5,905 bases of DNA from Nitrospirales bacterium (lineage in GTDB: Bacteria > Nitrospirota > Thermodesulfovibrionia > Thermodesulfovibrionales > Dissulfurispiraceae), in NCBI GenBank assembly GCA_020846375.1, contig JADLDZ010000120.1:1-5905 (forward strand), read 5' to 3'. The notes below the pieces were generated by a model. The model saw only the letters and a list, made by a program, of their open reading frames with translations, searched no databases and was not told where the DNA came from. Position 1 is the stretch's first letter, and every line of letters begins with the position of its first letter. Below, piece after piece: positions 1 to 3,967 of the stretch. Both the position numbers and the translations under genes were made by a program.

Positions 1-86
1 CGTTCTCTTTGAGAAAAGCTATGGAGAAAAAGCTGAAAAAAATATTCACCCTGTGCTATAAAAATCTATCCCGATTAGCATTATGA
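1..86 (+). CDS. Possible C-terminal end of a gene cut by the left edge
   Basis: A frame is open from base 3 to a TGA at 84-86. It encodes about 27 residues rich in Lys and Leu (FSLRKAMEKKLKKIFTLCYK and a short tail), which could be the amphipathic end of a larger protein. An ATG at 21-23 would give a 21-residue peptide, but no convincing ribosome-binding site precedes it. The stretch is much more A-rich than the genes to the right, so it may simply be non-coding. No family is recognised and no function is proposed. Confidence 0.2.
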   Translation, partial: FSLRKAMEKKLKKIFTLCYKNLSRLAL

Positions 87-138
87 CTGCGATCCCCTTC
101 GGTAACATTTTGTTATGAGGCAACGGGGAATAAAGCAG
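87..138. repeat. Nested inverted repeat
   Basis: Three pairs of complementary arms nest around one centre: CTGC (87-90) with GCAG (135-138), CCCC (94-97) with GGGG (125-128), and TAACA (103-107) with TGTTA (111-115) around a TTT loop. It could be a structured RNA or a protein-binding dyad. It matches no riboswitch class I know, and the short arms with internal loops make chance a real possibility. Confidence 0.3.
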
Positions 139-140
139 AT

Positions 141-219
141 TTTCTGTTTTACTCTGTTGTTTCCTGTTTTATTCTGTCTCACTCTGTAGTTATCTGTCTT
201 ATTCTGGCTTTACTGTGTT
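141..219 (+). repeat. 10-bp-periodic TCTGT direct-repeat array
   Basis: Seven consecutive 10-base units (141-210) share the consensus W-Y-T-C-T-G-T-Y-K-T. The CTG core lies at exactly 144, 154, 164, 174, 184, 194 and 204. An eighth CTGT occurs one base early at 213-216. A weaker 30-bp order sits on top: bases 141-170 match 171-200 at 23 of 30 positions. A 10-bp period puts every core on roughly the same face of the helix, as in arrays bound cooperatively by response regulators or enhancer-binding proteins. The array is 190-270 bp upstream of the predicted sigma-54 transcription start. It could instead be a degenerate minisatellite with no function. Confidence 0.7.
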
Positions 220-226
220 TTTGCTG

Positions 227-241
227 CTGCACCCGGTGCAG
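227..241. promoter_or_regulatory. 15-bp perfect dyad, candidate operator
   Basis: CTGCACC, one central C, then GGTGCAG form a perfect inverted repeat centred about 174 bp upstream of the predicted sigma-54 start. That is a usual distance for an enhancer-binding-protein site. The half-site TGCACC/GGTGCA resembles the NtrC half-site, but the gap here is 1 base and not about 5, so this is not called an NtrC box. The right arm can also pair with CCTGCGCC at 277-284. Confidence 0.4.
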
Positions 242-284
242 GGAAAAGCCTCCACCCCGGACGGCTGTGCAAGGCTCCTGCGCC
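235..284 (+). other. Potential hairpin overlapping the dyad
   Basis: GGTGCAGG (235-242) pairs with CCTGCGCC (277-284) over 8 bp with one G-U pair. An inner GCCT (248-251) can pair with AGGC (272-275). Forming it excludes pairing of the same left arm with CTGCACC at 227-233. It would matter as RNA only if a promoter lies upstream of 227, because the sigma-54 start predicted near 408 would leave it untranscribed. Confidence 0.3.
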
Positions 285-332
285 TGATCCTCCCTGTCGA
301 TGCAGGAAAATCCATACAGTCAACACTCGGAG

Positions 333-352
333 GAAGGGAGTGAACTCCTTTC
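333..352 (+). other. Short TGAA-loop hairpin
   Basis: GAAGGGAG (333-340) pairs with CTCCTTTC (345-352) over 8 bp, including one G-U pair, around a TGAA loop. No T-run follows, so it is not a standard terminator. It ends next to the IHF-like site. Confidence 0.25.
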
Positions 353-353
353 A

Positions 354-366
354 GATCAACAGCTTG
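354..366 (+). promoter_or_regulatory. IHF-like site
   Basis: The sequence GATCAACAGCTTG matches the IHF consensus WATCAA-N4-TTR at all specified positions except the first. It lies about 42-54 bp before the predicted sigma-54 start, between the upstream array and the promoter. IHF commonly bends DNA at this location to bring an upstream activator to the sigma-54 holoenzyme. The motif is degenerate, so it is suggestive only. Confidence 0.35.
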
Positions 367-381
367 GCATTCCGCAATTCC

Positions 382-397
382 AGGCACATTCCTTGCT
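382..397 (+). promoter_or_regulatory. Sigma-54 (RpoN) -24/-12 promoter
   Basis: AGGCACA, four bases TTCC, then TTGCT nearly match the RpoN consensus TGGCACG-N4-TTGCW. The invariant GG (383-384) and GC (395-396) are separated by exactly 10 bases, as required. The predicted start is near 408. This gives a leader of about 36 bases carrying the AGGAGG ribosome-binding site (430-435) before the ATG at 444. Such promoters need an ATP-hydrolysing enhancer-binding activator, which agrees with the elaborate upstream region. Confidence 0.65.
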
Positions 398-443
398 TCA
401 ATCAAAGAAAAAGGTGCACGCAGCAACAGGAGGAGGAATACGG

Positions 444-947
444 ATGAAAAAAAGAGATCTTGTTATTACAGGGTTCATGCTTGGGTCGCTGCTCCCCTGG
501 TCGGCGCGGAACGCAGGAGCGGATGTCAGCATCAATATCGGCCTCGGCGCTCCCCCTCCGCCGGTAGTCGTTGCAGGGCCCCCCGTGGTTGTCGCCCCAC
601 CCCCTCCGGTCGTCATCGCCGTGCCGCCCGAAGTGGTCCTGATCCCGGGAACGCGCGTCTACTTTGCCCCGGATGCCGGAGTCAACATCTTCTTCTATTC
701 GGGACGGTGGTACCGGAAGCACCACGGCACGTGGTACCGGGCCGCGTATTATAATGGCCCCTGGGTCCACCTGCCCCCGCGAAGAGTGCCGGCAGCATTC
801 GTCCACCTCCCTGCGGACTGCAGAGTGTATGCCGCGCACCGGCGCATCCCCTACGGGCATCTGAAGAAGCATTGGAAAGAAGAGGAGAAAGAGCACAACA
901 GGCACTGGAAAAAGAGGCATAAGCACCACAGAGAAGGAGAAGAGTAG
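444..947 (+). CDS. Exported proline-rich WYR/GPW protein with His/Lys-rich tail
   Basis: This encodes a 167-residue exported protein of unknown function. The start is set by AGGAGG at 430-435, 8 bases before the ATG, and by the signal peptide that follows: MKKR, a hydrophobic stretch at residues 6-19, and likely cleavage after A26 (NAGA/DVS). Residues 36-68 are a degenerate repeat of PP or PPPP followed by VV(V/I)(A/L). Residues 72-112 hold an aromatic domain with GRWYRKHHGTWYRA and YYNGPW. The tail (from about residue 139) is dense in His, Lys, Arg and Trp and ends in acidic residues. I recall similar secreted or outer-membrane proteins from Geobacter and related bacteria, usually annotated as hypothetical. 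The tail could bind metal, polyanions or cell wall, but this is inference. The gene stands alone between a sigma-54-type promoter and a strong terminator. Confidence 0.85.
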   Translation: MKKRDLVITGFMLGSLLPWSARNAGADVSINIGLGAPPPPVVVAGPPVVVAPPPPVVIAVPPEVVLIPGTRVYFAPDAGVNIFFYSGRWYRKHHGTWYRAAYYNGPWVHLPPRRVPAAFVHLPADCRVYAAHRRIPYGHLKKHWKEEEKEHNRHWKKRHKHHREGEE

Positions 948-951
948 AATG

Positions 952-991
952 AAAAGCGGTTGCATGGTTCCGGCACCATGCAACCGCTTTT
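952..991 (+). terminator. Rho-independent terminator, perfect 17-bp stem
   Basis: AAAAGCGGTTGCATGGT (952-968) pairs perfectly with ACCATGCAACCGCTTTT (975-991) around a TCCGGC loop. The stem is flanked by A4 and T4, so it could work in both directions. It begins 4 bases after the exported-protein stop codon and separates that gene from the ferredoxin promoter. Confidence 0.9.
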
Positions 992-1045
992 CGCCTCTTC
1001 AGCAAGCTAACTTATTAATTATCAGGCTTAATTTCTCATTCTTTT

Positions 1046-1059
1046 TTGATGTAAGTCAA
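1046..1059. promoter_or_regulatory. FNR/CRP-family operator
   Basis: TTGAT, GTAA, GTCAA matches the FNR consensus TTGAT-N4-ATCAA at 9 of 10 specified positions. It also resembles sites of the NO-responsive Dnr/NnrR/HcpR branches. Its centre (1052.5) lies 41.5-42.5 bp before the start predicted from the -10 at 1083-1088. That is the standard position of a class II activator site. The region where a -35 hexamer would lie is a C-run, as expected for an activator-dependent promoter. Which family member binds cannot be read from the site. Confidence 0.6.
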
Positions 1060-1082
1060 AGCCCCCCCGTCTGTCCTCCTGC

Positions 1083-1088
1083 TAGAAT
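1083..1088 (+). promoter_or_regulatory. -10 element of the ferredoxin-gene promoter
   Basis: TAGAAT matches TATAAT at 5 of 6 positions. No -35 hexamer is present at the usual spacing, and the upstream FNR/CRP-type palindrome takes its place. A start near 1094-1095 gives a leader of about 98 bases. A perfect TATAAT at 1166-1171 also lies just before the ribosome-binding site. It has no -35 partner and is a weaker alternative. Confidence 0.5.
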
Positions 1089-1192
1089 GAAACCATGAAC
1101 GCCGAATGCATTGTTTCTTGAAAGGCCCCGGCGGTTGCGGAGAGCAAAGAGAGTATCATCATCGGTATAATTCAACCAGCAGGAGGAATGGA

Positions 1193-1960
1193 ATGCGACT
1201 CAAAAGAAAGATCGTGGAAATTGACGAGGAAAAGTGCGACGGGTGCGGACAATGCGTACCCAACTGTGCGGAAGGAGCATTACAGATCGTGGACGGAAAA
1301 GTCCGCCTCGTCTCCGAAATCTATTGTGACGGCCTTGGCGCCTGCCTGGGCAACTGCCCCCGTGATGCGATACGGATCATCGAGCGCGAAGCGGAAGCCT
1401 TCAACGAAGAGGCAACGGAACATTACCTGAAGAAAAAAGCGGAGGAAGAAAAAAAGAAAGCGGCCCCGGCACCCGCTCCCCACGACAGCGGGTGTCCCTC
1501 AAGCCGCATCCGGATGTTCGGAGGCGGCTCCCCCTGCTCAGGAGCAAACAAGCCGGTTACCCAGGACGATTCCCCCTCGGCGCTTTCCCATTGGCCGGTG
1601 CAGATCAGGCTGGTACCTCCCAGCGCTCCTTTCCTGAAGGGAGCGCATCTCCTGGTGGCCGCGGACTGCACTCCGGTGGCCTATCCGGATTTCCACCGTG
1701 ATTTCCTCAGGAACAAAGTGGTCATGATCGGCTGCCCCAAATTCGACAACGCCGACGAGTACCTGCAGAAATTCGCAGATATCTTCCGTACTGCGGACAT
1801 AAAGAGCGTCACAGTGGCCATCATGGAGGTCCCCTGCTGCTCGAAGCTTCCCCTGATCGTGGAAAGGGGAATGGCAGTTTCGGGGAAAAAGATTCCCGTC
1901 GAAGTGGTGGTCATCAGTACCAGGGGCGAGCTCCTCAACCGCCAGGCGATGGCCATCTAG
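1193..1960 (+). CDS. 4Fe-4S ferredoxin-domain protein with Cys-rich C-terminal domain
   Basis: This is a 255-residue, probably cytoplasmic iron-sulfur protein. The start is set by AGGAGG (1181-1186), 6 bases before ATG 1193. Residues 7-63 are a two-cluster ferredoxin fold. The first motif, C15-C18-C21-C25, is complete. The second is CDGLGACLGNCP (C45, C51, C55), with Leu48 where the second Cys is expected. That cluster is therefore altered, possibly 3Fe-4S, or lost. Residues 65-97 form a charged helix and Pro/Ala linker (KKKAEEEKKK, APAPAP). The C-terminal domain (about 135-255) carries AADC (C159), GCPK (C181) and MEVPCC (C215, C216). I recognise this layout from anaerobe proteins annotated only as 4Fe-4S ferredoxin or 4Fe-4S binding protein. 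An electron-transfer or redox-sensing role is inferred. The substrate or partner is unknown. The FNR/CRP-type site upstream suggests control by oxygen or NO. Confidence 0.85.
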   Translation: MRLKRKIVEIDEEKCDGCGQCVPNCAEGALQIVDGKVRLVSEIYCDGLGACLGNCPRDAIRIIEREAEAFNEEATEHYLKKKAEEEKKKAAPAPAPHDSGCPSSRIRMFGGGSPCSGANKPVTQDDSPSALSHWPVQIRLVPPSAPFLKGAHLLVAADCTPVAYPDFHRDFLRNKVVMIGCPKFDNADEYLQKFADIFRTADIKSVTVAIMEVPCCSKLPLIVERGMAVSGKKIPVEVVVISTRGELLNRQAMAI

Positions 1961-2439
1961 GGGGTGTTTGCAGGGGAGTGGCGCCGCATCACCCTCCTTT
2001 CTCTGAAAAAGCGCTGCAGAAGTGCCACACTCTCCTCGCCGAGGACGCCGGAGACGACCTCCACCTGATGGTTCAGCCGGGGATCGGACAGGAGATGGTA
2101 CAGGCTCTCCACGGCCCCGCCCTTCCTGTCCCCGCATCCGTACACGAGCCGCCCCAGGCGAGCGTTCACCATCGCGCCCGCACACATGGGACAGGGCTCC
2201 TTTGTCACATACAGGGTGGCGTTGTTCAGCCTCCAGGTCCCGAGCGTATGCGCGGCCTTCCGGAGTGCGAGGACTTCCGCATGCGCGGTGGGGTCGAGAG
2301 TGGATTCCCGGGCATTATGGACAGACGCCACCACCTCTCCCCCGACTACCAGGACAGCACCCACCGGCACATCTCCCCTGTCGAAGGCCTGCTGTGCCTC
2401 CCCGAGGGCGCGCCTCATGAAATCGATATCCGCATCCAT
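1957..2439 (-). CDS. tadA: tRNA-specific adenosine deaminase TadA
   Basis: TadA converts adenosine to inosine at wobble position 34 of tRNA-Arg(ACG), which lets the tRNA read several codons. The 160-residue protein is of normal length. It shows the deaminase signature HAE (H53, E55) and PCPMC (C83, C86). H53 and the two Cys bind zinc and E55 is the proton shuttle. The family-typical end of the core, GGAVESLYHLLSDPRLNHQVEVVSG in two adjoining blocks (107-131), is also present. The start at 2439 gives the usual MDxDxxFMRRAL opening. The preceding GGAG is 11 bases away, slightly far. An in-frame extension to 2505 would translate a terminator-like hairpin and is rejected. The stop codon overlaps that of the convergent ferredoxin gene within CTAG. 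Confidence 0.95.
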   Translation of the reverse strand: MDADIDFMRRALGEAQQAFDRGDVPVGAVLVVGGEVVASVHNARESTLDPTAHAEVLALRKAAHTLGTWRLNNATLYVTKEPCPMCAGAMVNARLGRLVYGCGDRKGGAVESLYHLLSDPRLNHQVEVVSGVLGEESVALLQRFFRERRVMRRHSPANTP

Positions 2440-2460
2440 CGTACTGAGCGCTCCGGTAAA

Positions 2461-2499
2461 GAAACGGGGTCTCCGGCATACTGCCGGAGACCCCGTTTC
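2461..2499 (-). terminator. Perfect 18-bp hairpin after ytxH, just before tadA
   Basis: GAAACGGGGTCTCCGGCA (2461-2478) and its exact complement (2482-2499) flank a 3-base loop. Read on the minus strand, the stem ends in CGTTTC followed by TTTACC, a modest U-rich tail. It therefore fits a terminator for the DUF948/ytxH pair, which ends 62 bases upstream. Only 21 bases separate it from the tadA ATG, so tadA needs read-through, or the hairpin lies in the tadA leader. Confidence 0.75.
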
Positions 2500-2561
2500 A
2501 CCCATCCTCTCCCGTTGCGCTGTACAGCCGGTCGCAGCAGGAGAGAGTGTACCTGCATACC

Positions 2562-2864
2562 CTATTTCTGGACCTCTCTCTCGTATGCCTCTTTCCCCGC
2601 TTCAATTGCGGCGGAGAGCACCGCTTTCTTCTCATCGATATAGCTCTTGCCCTTCCCCACCGTCGAGGAGACACTGTCCCGTGCATGGGAAACATAATCG
2701 GTCGTCTTTTCTTTCATATCATCGGTGAACTCCCTGATCTTCCTCCTCGTCTCCACGCCGGCCTGGGGCGCCAGCAACAACGCCAGCCCCGCTCCCACCA
2801 TTCCGCCCAGCAGAAACGATAACAGCACGGAACCAGCACCAAAGCCACTTTCCTCATCTCTCAT
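2562..2864 (-). CDS. YtxH-family small membrane protein
   Basis: This 100-residue protein has one glycine-rich membrane segment (about residues 12-34: SVLLSFLLGGMVGAGLALLL) followed by APQAGVETRRKI. That is the YtxH signature of G-x3-G segment plus LLAP-x-G-x-E-x-R. The rest (40-100) is a charged amphipathic helix with coiled-coil character. YtxH proteins are linked to stress or envelope functions in several bacteria, but no biochemical activity is established. The start has AGGAGG 7 bases upstream, overlapping the end of the preceding gene. The 4-base gap to that gene implies co-translation with the DUF948 protein. Confidence 0.85.
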   Translation of the reverse strand: MRDEESGFGAGSVLLSFLLGGMVGAGLALLLAPQAGVETRRKIREFTDDMKEKTTDYVSHARDSVSSTVGKGKSYIDEKKAVLSAAIEAGKEAYEREVQK

Positions 2865-2868
2865 GACA

Positions 2869-3273
2869 TTACCTCCTCTCTTTTATCTGTTGCAGCAGGA
2901 ATCCAAGGGCAGTCTGTACGCCGGCCTTCACCCCCGAAATCCTCGTATTCACTCCCTCCCCTGCGGCGTTCAGAAAGCTGCTGAGCATCCTCAGGTTCAT
3001 TGCGATGTCCTCGGCAGCCCCGGAGATATTCCGGACGTTCTCCGTTGTCGCCCCGACATCGTCACTCACTTTCCGCACGCTCCTCAGTGCTTGCTCCGTC
3101 TCGATGAGCACGGGGATAAGAGTGGATTCCGTCCTCCTGATAAACTCATCGAGAGTGGCAGCCACCCGTCGCATCTCCAGAAGAGCGTATACCAGAAAAC
3201 CTACGGCGACCAGAATGCCGAGCACCAGGACAAAAAAACCGAAACTCAGGAATATCAATAACGAATCGCTCAT
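2869..3273 (-). CDS. DUF948-family membrane protein
   Basis: This 134-residue protein has a single N-terminal membrane segment (about residues 5-32) and a long helical region (33-110) of heptad-like repeats, including VSDDVGATTENVRNISGAAEDI, split here as residues 69-90. This is the layout of DUF948 proteins, which have a methyl-accepting-chemotaxis-like coiled coil but no signalling module. The function is unknown. The start at 3273 has GGAGG 7 bases upstream. An in-frame extension to 3426 would overlap the preceding gene and has no conserved character. It lies 4 bases before ytxH, a pairing often seen in bacterial genomes that suggests a joint role at the membrane. Confidence 0.8.
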   Translation of the reverse strand: MSDSLLIFLSFGFFVLVLGILVAVGFLVYALLEMRRVAATLDEFIRRTESTLIPVLIETEQALRSVRKVSDDVGATTENVRNISGAAEDIAMNLRMLSSFLNAAGEGVNTRISGVKAGVQTALGFLLQQIKERR

Positions 3274-3391
3274 TGTTCCGCCTCCTTCCAGTATATCATA
3301 TTTGCGGCAGGCGCATAGCGAAAAAGGCAAGGCATACGGGAAGAGAGGCGGCGCGGAGCGACTCCACGAGCACGGGGTGTACCCGCACACC
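3274..3391 (-). promoter_or_regulatory. 118-bp gap with weak promoter for the DUF948/ytxH pair
   Basis: On the minus strand a TATGAT (3295-3300) overlaps a TATACT (3290-3295). Either could be a -10 element giving a very short leader before the GGAGG at 3281-3285. No good -35 partner was found at 16-18 bases. A 6-bp stem (3375-3380 with 3387-3392) follows the phosphatidyltransferase stop codon but lacks a T-run, so it is not called a terminator. Confidence 0.3.
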
Positions 3392-3967
3392 CTAGGCCTG
3401 CATCCCCCTGCTCCGCTTTCGGACATACAGGATCCTCTGCACTACGGTAATATGGCTGAGGAGGAAAAGCGCAACAGCCACGGGGAAGAGCCATCCCGCC
3501 ATGCATCCGGCGGCCAGCAGCACAATTCTTTCCGGTCTTTCCAGCAGGCCTACATGGCAGTCGAGGCCGAGACCCTCTGCTCTTGCCCTGACATAGCTGA
3601 TCAGCAGGGACCCGACGAGGCCTCCGATGGTGAGCAGCACTCCCGCGAGGTTGCTCGCGTTGAAAAAATACCATGCCACTGCGAGGAAAAGAAGGGAATC
3701 GGAATAGCGGTCGAGGGTCGAATCGAAGAAGGCACCGAAGGTGGTCCTCTTCCCGTTGGTGCGCGCGACGATGCCGTCGAGCATATCGAAGAAACCGCCG
3801 AGGAGGATCAGGAGGCCGCCACTCCGGGGATGGAAGGGCAGTACTCCCGCAGCCGCCACGGTAATGAGAAACCCGAGTATGCTCAGGATGTTCGGACTGA
3901 CGGAGATCCGCCTGGCCAGGGGCTCCAGTGGTTTATCGAGGAAATGCCCGAGCTTTGCTCCCAGCAA
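3392..3967 (-). CDS. CDP-alcohol phosphatidyltransferase, probable phosphatidylinositol-phosphate synthase
   Basis: This 191-residue integral membrane enzyme carries the complete CDP-alcohol phosphotransferase signature D-x2-D-G-x2-A-R-x8-G-x3-D-x3-D at residues 61-86 (D61, D64, G65, A68, R69, G78, D82, D86). These residues bind the metals and CDP-diacylglycerol. Hydrophobic stretches around it fit a bundle of about six membrane helices. SYVRARAEGLG (124-134) and ERPERIV (143-149) resemble the actinobacterial PIP synthase and archaeal homologues, which join inositol phosphate to CDP-diacylglycerol. The inositol-phosphate synthase gene immediately upstream supports that substrate. The start is TTG at 3967, directly after the upstream TAG, with AGGGAG 6 bases before it. 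A phosphatidylglycerophosphate synthase role is the main alternative and is less likely in this context. Confidence 0.85.
   Translation of the reverse strand: MLGAKLGHFLDKPLEPLARRISVSPNILSILGFLITVAAAGVLPFHPRSGGLLILLGGFFDMLDGIVARTNGKRTTFGAFFDSTLDRYSDSLLFLAVAWYFFNASNLAGVLLTIGGLVGSLLISYVRARAEGLGLDCHVGLLERPERIVLLAAGCMAGWLFPVAVALFLLSHITVVQRILYVRKRSRGMQA

Larger units (their letters stand above)
87..443 (+). other. Long non-coding control region before the exported-protein gene
   Basis: These 357 bases contain no gene I would accept. The frame of the downstream gene is open back to an ATG at 300, but the 48 extra residues have no family character and would place a clear signal peptide in the interior, so they are treated as untranslated. 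From left to right the region holds a nested inverted repeat (87-138), a 10-bp-periodic array (141-219), a 15-bp dyad (227-241) overlapping one arm of a longer hairpin (235-284), a small hairpin (333-352), an IHF-like site (354-366) and a sigma-54-type promoter (382-397). Confidence 0.6.

Noticed and set aside
141..219. CRISPR array or Pho box
   Set aside because: Units are 10 bases with no spacers, so it is not CRISPR. Pho boxes use 11-base periodicity and a CTGTCAT core, which is not met here.
227..241. Canonical NtrC site
   Set aside because: The half-sites match but the central gap is 1 base where NtrC sites have about 5, so only an unspecified dyad is reported.
87..284. Known riboswitch such as c-di-GMP (GEMM), cobalamin or fluoride
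   Set aside because: The conserved cores of these classes were looked for by eye and not found; pairings alone are not enough.
300..443. 48-residue N-terminal extension of the exported protein from ATG 300
   Set aside because: It would bury the signal peptide, overlaps the sigma-54 promoter, and the ATG at 444 has a proper AGGAGG site.
402..983. Long minus-strand reading frame of about 193 codons opposite the exported-protein gene
   Set aside because: It mirrors the GC-rich, proline/valine-coding gene, has no family features, runs into the terminator hairpin at its start and lacks a ribosome-binding site.
1106..1192. 29-residue N-terminal extension of the ferredoxin-domain protein
   Set aside because: The extra residues have no ferredoxin character and no good ribosome-binding site precedes them, while ATG 1193 has AGGAGG at 6 bases.
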